From: Bacteroidales bacterium UBA1714
GTDB lineage: Bacteria > Bacteroidota > Bacteroidia > Bacteroidales > Paludibacteraceae
Reading direction: 5' to 3'
Assembly: GCA_002317295.1 (NCBI GenBank)
Contig: DCIY01000005.1
Coordinates: forward strand, 1 to 61,636
DNA length: 61,636 bases
The position numbers and the translations under genes were made by a program. The notes below the pieces were generated by a model that was not told the origin of the DNA, searched no databases, and saw only the letters and a list, made by a program, of their open reading frames with translations. Below, one piece after another: positions 33,700-43,168 of this stretch (the stretch's first letter is position 1; the number at the start of each line of letters is the position of its first letter).

Positions 33700-35319
33700 T
33701 TAATGATACAAAAAACGTTTAATCGATTTTTTGGGAGTCTTCTCAAACTCTTTTTCCACAATCTCAATATCGCTCACCTTGCTAAACGAAGGCAGTTGCC
33801 GATTGAGTCGTTGCAGGTTCTCTGCCATCAGGGCTTTGAGTTTATCCCATTCCTGCAATTGTTCCGGGAACACCAGTCCTATCAATCGACCCTCTCGTTC
33901 CACCACCACCGACTCCTGAACGCCGGTCATGCTGTTGAGTTTGTCCTCAATCTCCTCCGGATAGATATTTTGTCCCGAGGCGCCGAGGATCATGTTTTTG
34001 CTTCGTCCTTTGAGGTACACATTGCCTTTGCGGTCCACCACACCGATATCTCCGGTTCGTAACCAGCCATCTTCGGTAAACACATTATCCGTGGCCTGCA
34101 TGTTCTTGTAATATCCCCGCATAACACTGTCACCACGAACCAGAATCTCACCGGGTTCTTTATGTGGATTATCACTTTCTATCATCAACTCCATTCGGTC
34201 CACAATCTTACCACAGGATTTGAATTCATACTTATTCCACACCTCGTAGCACACGAGCGGAGAGCATTCGGTCATTCCATAGCCACAGGTATAGGGGAAA
34301 CGAATCTGTCGCATGCAACGCTCCACATCTTCATTGAGTGCCGCTCCGCCGATAATCAGGAATTGCAACCTGCCACCAAAGGTCATCATCAGTTGGTCTT
34401 TGACCCTGCGACGAATAGGACGATTGAGGATGGGAGTATTCCATACCACCTTGGCCATGGGACGCTGAATGGCCGGCAATATTTTTTTGCGGAAAATCTT
34501 TTCCACCACCAGGGGTACCGTGAGTATCATGTAGGGTTTGACCTCCTGGAAGGCTTTCATGAGCATGGCCGCATTGAGGCTCTTGGTGATGAAGTACACA
34601 TGTGTCCCTCCGGCCAACTGGTAGAGGAACTCAAACATGAGGCCAAACATATGGGCCAGGGGCAGCATGGATACCAGGGTATATCCCACATGGTTGGGTA
34701 TATTATCCTGGCCATAGATGACATTGGTGGAGAGATTGCGGTGGGTAATCATGACCCCTTTGGGACTTCCTGTCGAACCGGAGGTGTAATTGATGAGCGC
34801 CAAATCGTCGAAATTGTCCATGGGGTAATACACATCTTTTTCGCTGTATCCATCGGGATATTTCGCATCAAATGCTGCATTCACTGCTGCCCTGTCAATG
34901 GGTACACGAGACTGCATGATAGAGAAATCCTCAATGGCAATAAACGTCTCTATATGGGGCATCTTGTCCAGTTCGATTCTTCCCCGCACCCATGGACCTA
35001 TGAACATCACGCGCGCATCGGAGTGGTTGACCAGTTCATGAATACTGTCACTGGTAAAATCGGGCAATATACTAACCACCACGGCACGATGGATGGCAGC
35101 AGCCAGGTAGGCCACACCCCAATGGGAACAGTTACGTCCGCAGATAGCCACCTTGTCACCGGGTTGTAAGCCTATACAGTCAAACAGATAAGCCAACCGT
35201 GCCACTTCCTGGGCCAATTGTCCGTAGGTATAACTGACCGTTCCTTCATAGTCCGACAATGCCATCGCATTCCAATTGTGACGCATCGTGGTAGAAATAT
35301 AATCCAAATAGTGTCTCAT
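33700..35319 (-). CDS. AMP-binding long-chain acyl-CoA synthetase-like protein
   Basis: 539 residues from the ATG at 35319 (MRHYLDYISTTMRHNWNAMA). ANL-superfamily motifs: P-loop NYTSGSTGSPKGVM, GYGMTECSP, TGDIGVVDRKGNVYLKGRSK, and C-terminal catalytic lysine in KTPKKSIKRFLYH. It activates fatty acids as adenylates and then CoA thioesters; exact chain length unknown. The in-frame upstream extension is read from a hexamer repeat in the leader (35325-35354), so the downstream ATG is preferred. Confidence 0.92.
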   Translation of the reverse strand: MRHYLDYISTTMRHNWNAMALSDYEGTVSYTYGQLAQEVARLAYLFDCIGLQPGDKVAICGRNCSHWGVAYLAAAIHRAVVVSILPDFTSDSIHELVNHSDARVMFIGPWVRGRIELDKMPHIETFIAIEDFSIMQSRVPIDRAAVNAAFDAKYPDGYSEKDVYYPMDNFDDLALINYTSGSTGSPKGVMITHRNLSTNVIYGQDNIPNHVGYTLVSMLPLAHMFGLMFEFLYQLAGGTHVYFITKSLNAAMLMKAFQEVKPYMILTVPLVVEKIFRKKILPAIQRPMAKVVWNTPILNRPIRRRVKDQLMMTFGGRLQFLIIGGAALNEDVERCMRQIRFPYTCGYGMTECSPLVCYEVWNKYEFKSCGKIVDRMELMIESDNPHKEPGEILVRGDSVMRGYYKNMQATDNVFTEDGWLRTGDIGVVDRKGNVYLKGRSKNMILGASGQNIYPEEIEDKLNSMTGVQESVVVEREGRLIGLVFPEQLQEWDKLKALMAENLQRLNRQLPSFSKVSDIEIVEKEFEKTPKKSIKRFLYH

Positions 35320-35324
35320 TTTCA

Positions 35325-35360
35325 GTGTCAGTGTTAGTGTCCGTGTTAGTGTCCGTTGTA
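35325..35360. repeat. Hexamer repeat in the acyl-CoA synthetase leader
   Basis: GTGTCA, GTGTTA, GTGTCC, GTGTTA, GTGTCC and a degenerate sixth unit, lying between promoter and start codon, so transcribed in the 5' UTR. On the transcribed sense it alternates GACACT and AACAC(T/G). Confidence 0.88.
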
Positions 35361-35370
35361 AAAAACGATG

Positions 35371-35402
35371 CAAAAGTACTGGAATTTTACCAAAGGCACA
35401 AA
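35371..35402 (-). promoter_or_regulatory. Acyl-CoA synthetase promoter
   Basis: Minus-strand -33 TTTG at 35399-35402, 20 nt, -7 TACTTTTG at 35371-35378. Confidence 0.83.
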
Positions 35403-35480
35403 TTTTTGGTAGGCAGATATCCAAAATGGGAAGAAATGACCTAAAATTGGGGTGAAATGTCGTTATATGGGGTCAATGGA

Positions 35481-35512
35481 TTTGCATATATCAAATAATT
35501 ATTGTACCTTTG
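35481..35512 (+). promoter_or_regulatory. parE promoter
   Basis: -33 TTTG at 35481-35484, 20 nt, -7 TACCTTTG at 35505-35512; start codon at 35537. Confidence 0.87.
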
Positions 35513-35536
35513 CAGCCGAAAATAAATTGGGTAAAT

Positions 35537-37468
35537 ATGGCAGAATTGGATTCAACACAAGTCAACAGTTCCGTGTACAACGACGACAACATTATCCATT
35601 TGGATGATCGGGAGCATATTCGTCGCCGTCCTGGTATGTATATCGGCAAATTGGGAGATGGGTCTCACAGTGATGATGGTATCTATGTGCTCATGAAGGA
35701 GACCATTGACAACTCCATTGATGAGTACCGCATGGGGGAAGGCAAGGTTATAGAAGTGACTGTGCATGATGGAGTCGTGAGTGTACGCGACTATGGTCGT
35801 GGCATTCCATTGGGAAAGATGGTAGAAGCGGTATCGCTGTTGAATACAGGTGGTAAATATGATACCAAAGCGTTTAAAAAATCCGTAGGACTGAATGGTG
35901 TCGGAACCAAGGCGGTCAATGCACTGTCCATGGACTTTATGGTGCAGTCATTTCGTGAAGACAAAACCCGTCAGGCAACATTTCACCAGGGACATTTGGT
36001 CAATGATACGGGTGTTATGGATATCAGCGAATGGATGAAAATGTCCGGTGAAACCAAGGAACCCAAGCGTGGAACCCATATTGTCTTTACCCCGGACAGT
36101 TCGAAGGGGTTGTTTGAGAATTACCAATTCCGAACCGAGACGATTGAGACGATGCTGCGTAACTACGCGTATCTGAATACCGGTTTGACGCTGGTGTATA
36201 ATGGTCAGAAGTTTACCTCCAAAAATGGTTTGTTGGATTTGCTGACCGAGAACATGGACCAGCAGCCTCTCTACCCCATTATTCACATCAAAGGGGAAGA
36301 TATTGAGATTGCTCTTACGCATACCAATCAGAACAACGATGAATATTTCTCGTTTGTCAACGGCCAACATACCATTCAGGGAGGTACTCACCAGGTAGCC
36401 TACCGTGAAGCTATTGGGCGCACCATCAAGGAGTTTTTTAATAAGAACATGGACCTGGCCGACATTCGTAATGGAGTGGTTGGTGCGATTGCCATCAATG
36501 TGGAGGAACCGGTGTTTGAGTCCCAAACCAAGGTGAAACTGGGTTCGAAAGACATGTCTCCCACGGGCGGGTTGAGTGTCAATAAGTTTGTCAATGATTT
36601 TGTCAAGCAGCAATTGGACAACTACCTGCACATTCATCAGGAAGTGGTGGAGCCCATGTTGCAAAAGATTCAGGAATCCGAGAAGGAACGCAAAGCGATA
36701 GCCGGTGTGACCAAGGCGGCGAGAGAACGGGCCAAAAAGAATCTGCTCAACAATCCCAAATTGCGGGATTGTCAGGTGCACTACAACGACCCGAAACCTG
36801 TTCATTCGAGCAAGGACAGCGATGACGATTTGCGTGAAGCGAGCAGTATCTTCATCACTGAGGGTCAGTCTGCATCGGGTTCCATTACCCAGGCTCGGGA
36901 TGTTCGTACCCAGGCGGTGTTCTCCCTGCGGGGTAAGCCTATGAACGCATATGGGTTAAGCAAGTCGTATGTGTACGAGAATGAAGAGTTCAATTGTCTG
37001 CAATCGGCACTCAATATTGAAGATGGATTGGATGACTTGAGATATAATAAGGTCATTATTGCCACGGATGCCGATGTGGATGGTATGCATATTCGGTTGC
37101 TGTTGCTGACATTCTTTTTGCAGTTTTTTCCGGACTTGGTCAAAAAAGGTCATGTCTATATTCTGCAAACGCCTCTGTTCTGTGTCAAGAACAAACAGGA
37201 CACCCGGTATTGTTACAACGAAGAGGAGCGTATCAAAGCCTTGAATGAAATCAAGAATCCCGAGATTACCCGATTCAAAGGTTTGGGTGAGATATCGTAC
37301 GATCAGTTTAAGGAATTTATCGATGAACGCATTCGTCTGGACCAGGTAACGCTGCGCAAAGAAGATGCTGTGGCTGACCTGTTGGCTTACTACATGGGCA
37401 AGAACACCATGGAGCGACAAAATTTCATTATTGATAATCTGGTGGTAGAAGAGGACGCTGTAGAATGA
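35537..37468 (+). CDS. parE: DNA topoisomerase IV subunit B (ParE)
   Basis: 643 residues. GHKL ATPase (DNSIDEYRMG, GRGIPLGK, KSVGLNGVGTKAVNALS), transducer domain, TOPRIM (EGQSASGSI and DADVDGMHIRLL). HIRRRPGMYIGKLGDGSHSDDGIY is the Bacteroidota ParE version, distinct from GyrB's VRKRPAMYIGD. It relaxes and decatenates DNA with ParC. parC is not downstream. Stop overlaps the next ORF by four bases. Confidence 0.93.
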   Translation: MAELDSTQVNSSVYNDDNIIHLDDREHIRRRPGMYIGKLGDGSHSDDGIYVLMKETIDNSIDEYRMGEGKVIEVTVHDGVVSVRDYGRGIPLGKMVEAVSLLNTGGKYDTKAFKKSVGLNGVGTKAVNALSMDFMVQSFREDKTRQATFHQGHLVNDTGVMDISEWMKMSGETKEPKRGTHIVFTPDSSKGLFENYQFRTETIETMLRNYAYLNTGLTLVYNGQKFTSKNGLLDLLTENMDQQPLYPIIHIKGEDIEIALTHTNQNNDEYFSFVNGQHTIQGGTHQVAYREAIGRTIKEFFNKNMDLADIRNGVVGAIAINVEEPVFESQTKVKLGSKDMSPTGGLSVNKFVNDFVKQQLDNYLHIHQEVVEPMLQKIQESEKERKAIAGVTKAARERAKKNLLNNPKLRDCQVHYNDPKPVHSSKDSDDDLREASSIFITEGQSASGSITQARDVRTQAVFSLRGKPMNAYGLSKSYVYENEEFNCLQSALNIEDGLDDLRYNKVIIATDADVDGMHIRLLLLTFFLQFFPDLVKKGHVYILQTPLFCVKNKQDTRYCYNEEERIKALNEIKNPEITRFKGLGEISYDQFKEFIDERIRLDQVTLRKEDAVADLLAYYMGKNTMERQNFIIDNLVVEEDAVE

Positions 37469-37872
37469 TTCCACTGATATTGTTTATTGCCATGGCATTG
37501 GGCATCCTCATCTTCTTTGAGGTAGAAGCCCGCAAGAAGGGGAAGACCCCATCGGCAGATGAAGAGCAGTCCGTTGTTCCCAATGACGACTCCGGTTGCT
37601 GTGGTCAGCATTTGGTGTGTGAAAGGGAGACATTGCTGCAAACCAATGCCGAAATCGTGTATTATGACGATGAAGAGTTGGATGCTCTTGCCGGTATCCC
37701 TGCATCGGAATTTACCGATGAACAGGCCCAAAAAATTCGGGAAGTGTTTCAAACGATGCAGGAAAAAGATGTCCCAGGTTGGGTGCGCAGTCTGCAACTG
37801 CGCAATATTCAGTTACCCATGGATGTGCGGGAAGAAGCCCTGTTGATTGTGGTAGAACGGCGCAAGCAATAG
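37465..37872 (+). CDS. Conserved small membrane-anchored protein with CCGxHxVCE motif
   Basis: 135 residues. N-terminal membrane helix (IPLILFIAMALGILIFF), a short linker, then CCGQHLVCE (about residues 45-53), an acidic YYDDEELDALAG region and a C-terminal VPGWVRSLQLRNIQLP segment. I have seen this pattern as a conserved Bacteroidales hypothetical protein, but know no function. The Cys/His cluster suggests metal or Fe-S binding (inference). ATGA-coupled to parE. Its last 64 bp overlap the convergent CPBP protease gene. Confidence 0.75.
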   Translation: MIPLILFIAMALGILIFFEVEARKKGKTPSADEEQSVVPNDDSGCCGQHLVCERETLLQTNAEIVYYDDEELDALAGIPASEFTDEQAQKIREVFQTMQEKDVPGWVRSLQLRNIQLPMDVREEALLIVVERRKQ

Positions 37873-38702
37873 ATGAGTGCAGCCGTAACCACCAGACTGA
37901 GTATTCCCAACCACAACGTATCTCCCGTTCCCAACGATTCCATTTGTTCCATCTCCAGTCCCTCGCGATGGTCGATGATGTAGTACAGGATGACCGACAT
38001 TGCATTGTTGGTAAAGTGCATCAGGATGGGCACCCACAGACTGCCCGTCCATGCGAGTGCATATCCAAACAGCGCTCCCATCAGCATGCGGGGGATAAAC
38101 CCGTAAAACTGAAAATGCAGCAGGGAGAACACCACGGCCACGGCCCATATGGGGCCATGAGGCAGTTTGGATGTGGAATGGCGTGGGGTAAAGAACCGAG
38201 TGAGCAGGGCTCGAAAAGTGAGTTCTTCGGACAAAGCGGCGCCAACGCCTATCAGTGCCAGATTGGCCAGCAGTCCACCGAGGGTATTCACCGACAACAG
38301 TCGTTCGGTGGTCAGCGCATTCTGTTCCTCCAGTTGTTTCATCCACTGCTCCAGGGGTTGGAGCACCTGTGGCAGTGCCAACTGTTCATTCCAGTGACTG
38401 AGCAGATTGATAGCGGGAGCCGCCAACAGCATGGTCAGGATGGCCAAAACAGCGGTGAGGGCACTCATTCCCCGGTTCAGATGCAGATAGGTCATGGGTT
38501 GACCACTCATCCAACAGGCCAACACGAAGGCGGGAATGATTAGTACCAGCAAATCCTGCCCGGTGAGCAACCACCGCATGGCAGCAGGTTGGGACATGTC
38601 CACATCCGAGTGTGTGGCGATGGTAATGCCTATGAACAACACACTCACTCCTGCAGTCATGAGGAGTATCCATGCCCAAAAAGGATAATTTTTCCATTTC
38701 AT
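37809..38702 (-). CDS. CPBP family intramembrane metalloprotease
   Basis: 297 residues, about eight membrane helices. Rce1/CPBP motifs: EELTFRALLTRFF (EExxxR), FSLLHFQFYGFIPRM (FxxxH) and HFTNNAMSV (HxxxN). Family members include CAAX-type and bacteriocin-processing proteases; substrate unknown. The consensus -7 box ends five bases upstream of the ATG, so the transcript is leaderless or nearly so. 3' end overlaps the convergent gene by 64 bp. Confidence 0.9.
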   Translation of the reverse strand: MKWKNYPFWAWILLMTAGVSVLFIGITIATHSDVDMSQPAAMRWLLTGQDLLVLIIPAFVLACWMSGQPMTYLHLNRGMSALTAVLAILTMLLAAPAINLLSHWNEQLALPQVLQPLEQWMKQLEEQNALTTERLLSVNTLGGLLANLALIGVGAALSEELTFRALLTRFFTPRHSTSKLPHGPIWAVAVVFSLLHFQFYGFIPRMLMGALFGYALAWTGSLWVPILMHFTNNAMSVILYYIIDHREGLEMEQMESLGTGDTLWLGILSLVVTAALIYCLRRSTTINRASSRTSMGN

Positions 38703-38706
38703 GTTG

Positions 38707-38738
38707 CAAAAATACCATTTTTTTTTGGAATGTACAAA
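38707..38738 (-). promoter_or_regulatory. CPBP protease promoter
   Basis: Minus-strand -33 TTTG at 38735-38738, 20 nt, -7 TATTTTTG at 38707-38714, abutting the start codon at 38702. Confidence 0.78.
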
Positions 38739-38753
38739 ATAAAATGCATTTTA

Positions 38754-38785
38754 TTTGTATAATCCAGAATTTTGTTGTACTTTTG
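38754..38785 (+). promoter_or_regulatory. potABCD operon promoter
   Basis: -33 TTTG at 38754-38757, 20 nt, -7 TACTTTTG at 38778-38785; start codon at 38814. Confidence 0.86.
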
Positions 38786-38813
38786 TACCCAAATTTGGTT
38801 AATTAGAACAATT

Positions 38814-40241
38814 ATGGCGCAATCCGATTACATCATTGAGGTCAATCATGTCTCCAAACAGTTTGAAGACGGTAAGTTTGCCTTGGACGATGTGAGCCTT
38901 CAGATTAGGAAAGGCGAGTTTGTAACCATCCTCGGTCCCTCCGGCTGTGGTAAGACCACCCTGCTGAGGTGTATTGCCGGATTTCAGGTGGCTACGCAGG
39001 GAGATATTCTGCTCAATGGGGAAGATATGACGAGCATGCCTCCTCATTTGAGGCCGGTGAACACCGTATTTCAAAAGTACGCTCTTTTCCCCCATCTCAA
39101 CGTGTATGACAATGTGGCTTTTGGCCTCAATCTCAAGCATGTGGACAAACGGGAAACCGAGCGTCGGGTGAAGAAAGCCCTCAAGATGGTTTCCATGTCT
39201 GATTATGAATATCGAGATGTGGACAGTCTGTCCGGAGGTCAGCAGCAGCGTGTGGCCATTGCTCGTGCCATCATCAATGAACCCGAAGTGTTGTTGCTAG
39301 ATGAACCTTTGGCTGCCCTTGACCGCAAGATGCGTTCGGACATGCAACTGGAGTTGAGGGATATGCACAACAAGTTGGGTATCACCTTTATCTATGTCAC
39401 CCATGACCAGGAAGAAGCCTTGACCTTAAGTGATCGTGTGGTGGTGATGCGCGAGGGTAAGATTCAGCAGATAGGCAGTCCCACGGATATCTACAACGAA
39501 CCCAAAAACTGTTTTGTGGCAGATTTTATCGGGGAAAGCAATATATTGGATGCCACCATGATTCGGGACTGCAAAGTGCATTTCTGCGACGAGGATTTTG
39601 AGTGCGTTGATAAGGGTTTTGGAGAAGATAACGAAGTGGATGTGGTCATTCGTCCCGAAGATTTTTATATTGCCGAATCCAAGGCAGAAAACAAGCAACA
39701 GGAAGCCGATGACCCCTGGCAGTTGCATGGTGTGGTCAGTTCATGCATCTTTAGAGGGGTTCATTACCATATGAGTGTCAAGACCGATAATGGTTATGAA
39801 CTCGAAGTGCAGGACTATCATGCGTTTGAACCCGGTACTCGTGTTGGTTTGCTGGTCAGACCCGAAGATATCCAGGTGATGCACAAGGAAAGACTGTGTA
39901 ACGCTTTTGAAGGAGAAGTGCTGGAGGATAACAAAGTGCTCTTCCTGGGTGAAGAATGGGATGTGTTGGAACGAACGGCCGAACGGTTTGAAGTGGGGGA
40001 GAAAGTGGAAGTGGAAGTGGACTTTGACCATGTCAATCTGTTGGATGATGAAGAAGAGGGTGTTCTCTCCGGTGAGGTACATTTTATTCTTTACAAGGGC
40101 GACCACTATCATTTGCAGATTCGCACCGATGATGGAGACGATATCTTTGTGGATACCAACGACATATGGGACAAAGGAGACCGTGTGGGTATCAAGATAG
40201 CAGCCAGTTGGATTAGACTTTACAAGACCGAACAGGAATGA
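38814..40241 (+). CDS. potA: Spermidine/putrescine ABC transporter ATP-binding protein PotA
   Basis: 475 residues from the ATG at 38814. Walker A GPSGCGKTT (41-49), signature LSGGQQQR, Walker B LLLDEP, and H-loop. The C-terminal part is longer than E. coli PotA (about 380 aa) and appears to carry two TOBE-like modules (about 310-375 and 385-470), each with a GxVxxxxxxGxxYHxxxxT/RxDG pattern. Drives polyamine import. First of six genes linked by stop/start overlaps. Confidence 0.93.
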   Translation: MAQSDYIIEVNHVSKQFEDGKFALDDVSLQIRKGEFVTILGPSGCGKTTLLRCIAGFQVATQGDILLNGEDMTSMPPHLRPVNTVFQKYALFPHLNVYDNVAFGLNLKHVDKRETERRVKKALKMVSMSDYEYRDVDSLSGGQQQRVAIARAIINEPEVLLLDEPLAALDRKMRSDMQLELRDMHNKLGITFIYVTHDQEEALTLSDRVVVMREGKIQQIGSPTDIYNEPKNCFVADFIGESNILDATMIRDCKVHFCDEDFECVDKGFGEDNEVDVVIRPEDFYIAESKAENKQQEADDPWQLHGVVSSCIFRGVHYHMSVKTDNGYELEVQDYHAFEPGTRVGLLVRPEDIQVMHKERLCNAFEGEVLEDNKVLFLGEEWDVLERTAERFEVGEKVEVEVDFDHVNLLDDEEEGVLSGEVHFILYKGDHYHLQIRTDDGDDIFVDTNDIWDKGDRVGIKIAASWIRLYKTEQE

Positions 40242-41026
40242 AAAGCAACTCTATCATACAGAACCGACGCACATGGGCCTGGCCTTATGTGGGGCTGATG
40301 GTTTTTTTAGTGGTATTGCCTCTCATACTGATTGGTATTTATGCGTTTACCAATCAGCAGGGAGATTTTACCATTCAGAACTTTGTGCAGTTCTTTCATC
40401 GGTCCGAGGCTGTGAATACGTTTATCTATTCGATTGCCATTGCGCTGATCACCACGCTCATTTGCCTTTTAGTGGGATACCCTGCCGCTTATATCATGGC
40501 GTTGAATTCGTTCCGCACCCCTGCGGTGATGGCCATGTTGTTTATTTTGCCCATGTGGATTAATTTTCTGTTGCGCACCATTGCCACCGTGGAACTGTTT
40601 CATATGTTTAATCTCCCGTTGGGAGAAGGAGCGTTGCTGTATGGTATGGTGTACGACTTTTTGCCGTTTATGATTTATCCCATCTACAACACATTGCAAA
40701 AAATCGACATCAGCCTCATGGAAGCCGCCATGGATTTGGGTGCCAACCGACGCAAAGTGTTTACCAAGGTCATTTTGCCGCTCTCGCTTCCCGGTATCTA
40801 TTCGGGTATTGTGATGGTCTTTATGCCCACTGTCAGCACATTTGCCATTTCCGAATTGCTTACTCAAAACAAGATTACGTTGTTTGGCAGTTTGATTCAG
40901 CGCAGTTTTGGTGAGGGAGGTATCGCCATGTGGAACTACGGAGCGGCATTATCCCTCATTATGCTTATTATCATAGGTTTAACTTCATTCTTTGGCAATC
41001 ATGACACAGAAGATATTAATCGATAG
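40238..41026 (+). CDS. potB: Spermidine/putrescine ABC transporter permease PotB
   Basis: 262 residues, six membrane helices, with the EAA coupling loop EAAMDLGANRRKVFTKVILPLS that contacts PotA. Start overlaps the potA stop (ATGA, 40238-40241). Confidence 0.92.
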   Translation: MKSNSIIQNRRTWAWPYVGLMVFLVVLPLILIGIYAFTNQQGDFTIQNFVQFFHRSEAVNTFIYSIAIALITTLICLLVGYPAAYIMALNSFRTPAVMAMLFILPMWINFLLRTIATVELFHMFNLPLGEGALLYGMVYDFLPFMIYPIYNTLQKIDISLMEAAMDLGANRRKVFTKVILPLSLPGIYSGIVMVFMPTVSTFAISELLTQNKITLFGSLIQRSFGEGGIAMWNYGAALSLIMLIIIGLTSFFGNHDTEDINR

Positions 41027-41846
41027 ACGCAGTCTGATTTCGCGCATTGCCGGTCAAAGTTACCTGTGGTTGCTGCTGGTGGTTCTCTATGCCCCCATTG
41101 TGCTGATTATCATTTTCTCTTTTACCAAGAGTAAGGTGCTGGGTAACTGGACCGGTTTTACCTTTGGACTATACGAGAATTTCTTTTCCGGTTATGACAC
41201 TTCCTGCGGTGTGCGAGTGGATCCGAATCTGTATCGGGCCCTGTTGTATACGGGTGTGATTGCCGTTGCCTCTTCCCTGATTGCCACGCTGTTGGGCACC
41301 ATAGCCGCCATTGGTATCTTTAATCTCAGGCAGCGACATCGTCAGGCCGTGATGTTTCTCAATAGCATCCCGATGATTAATCCGGATATCATCACCGGTA
41401 TCTCTCTTTTCCTGCTTTTTGTCTTTTTGGGCATCAGTCGTGGGTTGGTGACGGTGATTATTGCGCATGTGGTGTTCTGCACCCCTTATGTGGTGCTCAG
41501 TGTCATGCCCCGACTTAAAAAAATGAATCCGAATATCTACGAAGCTGCGTTGGATTTGGGGGCCACTCCCATTCAGGCCTTCAGCAAAGTGATGGTTCCG
41601 GAACTGTGGCCCGGAATGGTTTCCGGATTTATTTTGTCCCTCACCCTGAGTATTGATGATTTCGGTGTGACATTTTTTACCAAAGGAAGCAACGGACTGG
41701 AGACGCTCTCCACATTTATCTATGCAGATGCCCGCAAGGGAGGTTTGACCCCGGAACTGCGACCGTTGTTCACCATTATCTTTATCACCATCCTTGCTTT
41801 GTTAATTATTTCCAATATACGAACCAATAAACAAACCAAAAAATGA
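41001..41846 (+). CDS. potC: Spermidine/putrescine ABC transporter permease PotC
   Basis: 281 residues from the ATG at 41001 (MTQKILIDRRSLISRIAG); a TTG three codons upstream is less likely. Six helices and EAA loop EAALDLGATPIQAFSKVMVP. Overlaps potB by 26 nt. Heterodimerises with PotB. Confidence 0.92.
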   Translation: MTQKILIDRRSLISRIAGQSYLWLLLVVLYAPIVLIIIFSFTKSKVLGNWTGFTFGLYENFFSGYDTSCGVRVDPNLYRALLYTGVIAVASSLIATLLGTIAAIGIFNLRQRHRQAVMFLNSIPMINPDIITGISLFLLFVFLGISRGLVTVIIAHVVFCTPYVVLSVMPRLKKMNPNIYEAALDLGATPIQAFSKVMVPELWPGMVSGFILSLTLSIDDFGVTFFTKGSNGLETLSTFIYADARKGGLTPELRPLFTIIFITILALLIISNIRTNKQTKK

Positions 41847-43168
41847 AAAGACTTTTTGTAACCTGTGTTTCTGTGGTGATGGTTTTGACCTCGGCCATGG
41901 CGGTTGACCGTGCGCATACGCTCAAGGTGTATAACTGGGCCGACTACATGGATATGACCAATGTTCTGAATAAGTTCCCGGAATGGTATCGTGAGCAAAC
42001 GGGTGAAGAGGTGCTGGTCAGTTATCAAACCTTTGATATCAACGAGTCCATGCTCACTCAAATCGAGATAGGACACGAGGATTATGATGTCATTTGTCCT
42101 TCCGAATATATCATTGAGCGCATGCTTCGTCAAGGATTGCTGTTGCCTATTGATAAGGATTTTGGTTCTACGCCCGATTATACCAAACTGGTGGCACCAT
42201 TTGTGTTGGATAAGTTCCAACAAATGGCTCCGGACCCTTCGGTTCGTGTGAGCGACTATGCCATAGGTTATATGTGGGGAACCACGGGTATATTGTACAA
42301 CACTGCGCTGGTGGATGGTGACAAACTCCATTCCTGGGGTGCGTTGTTGAATCCCGAATTCAATGGTCATATTTTTATGAAAGATGCTTTTCGGGATGTC
42401 TATTCGGTGATTGTGCTCTACTGCTATCGTGATGAGATTGCTGCCGGAGAGGAAGACCGCGATGACCTGGTGGCCAATATCACTCCTGAACGCATTCAGC
42501 GGGTGGAAGAATTTCTCACCGGCATGAAAGAGAATATTGCAGGATGGGAAGTGGATTTTGGTAAGGAAGAGATGACCAAAGGCAAAACATGGATGGATGT
42601 ATTGTGGTCGGGTGATGCCCAGTGGGCCATTGATGAGGCGGAAGAGATGGGAGTGGAACTCAAGTACACCATTCCTGAGGAAGGTTCCAATGTATGGTTT
42701 GATGGTTGGTGCATTCCCAAGTATGCCCAAAACGTCAAGGCAGCCAGTTACTTTATCAATTTTATGTGCATGCCCGAAAATGCCATTCTCAATATGGAGG
42801 AGATAGGTTATGTCAGTGTGATTGCTTCCCCTCAGATATTGGAATGGGCCAATAATGAAGATATTGAACAGACTGCCGACCTGAGTTATTTCTTTGGAGA
42901 CGGTGCCACGGCCGTTCATGCCAATCAGGTCTTTTATCCGGACCGTCAAATCATCGAACGTTGTGCCCTGATGCATGATTGTGCTGACCAAACCGAAGCC
43001 ATGCTGGCCATGTGGAATCGTGTCAAGGGAGATAACCTGAATACCAAGATGGTGATTATCATCCTGGTAACCTTGCTGGCTATCTTTGTGGTTGCCATTA
43101 TTCAGGTAGTGAACAAACGCAAACAGCGTGCATTGCAAAACAAACGTCGTAAAAATCATCATAAATGA
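41843..43168 (+). CDS. potD: Spermidine/putrescine-binding protein PotD with C-terminal membrane anchor
   Basis: 441 residues. Signal peptide about 1-20, then the type 2 periplasmic-binding fold (LKVYNWADYMD near the start, AIGYMWGTTGILYN, WMDVLWSGDAQWAI). Unlike E. coli PotD (about 350 aa, soluble) it ends in a transmembrane helix (about 405-427, VIIILVTLLAIFVVAIIQVV) and a very basic tail KRKQRALQNKRRKNHHK, so the receptor is tethered to the inner membrane. ATGA overlaps at both ends. Confidence 0.9.
   Translation: MKRLFVTCVSVVMVLTSAMAVDRAHTLKVYNWADYMDMTNVLNKFPEWYREQTGEEVLVSYQTFDINESMLTQIEIGHEDYDVICPSEYIIERMLRQGLLLPIDKDFGSTPDYTKLVAPFVLDKFQQMAPDPSVRVSDYAIGYMWGTTGILYNTALVDGDKLHSWGALLNPEFNGHIFMKDAFRDVYSVIVLYCYRDEIAAGEEDRDDLVANITPERIQRVEEFLTGMKENIAGWEVDFGKEEMTKGKTWMDVLWSGDAQWAIDEAEEMGVELKYTIPEEGSNVWFDGWCIPKYAQNVKAASYFINFMCMPENAILNMEEIGYVSVIASPQILEWANNEDIEQTADLSYFFGDGATAVHANQVFYPDRQIIERCALMHDCADQTEAMLAMWNRVKGDNLNTKMVIIILVTLLAIFVVAIIQVVNKRKQRALQNKRRKNHHK

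Noticed and set aside
41720..43162. 480-codon minus-strand frame opposite potD
   Set aside because: Shadow of the real gene; His/Ile-rich, and it crosses the potC-potD junction.
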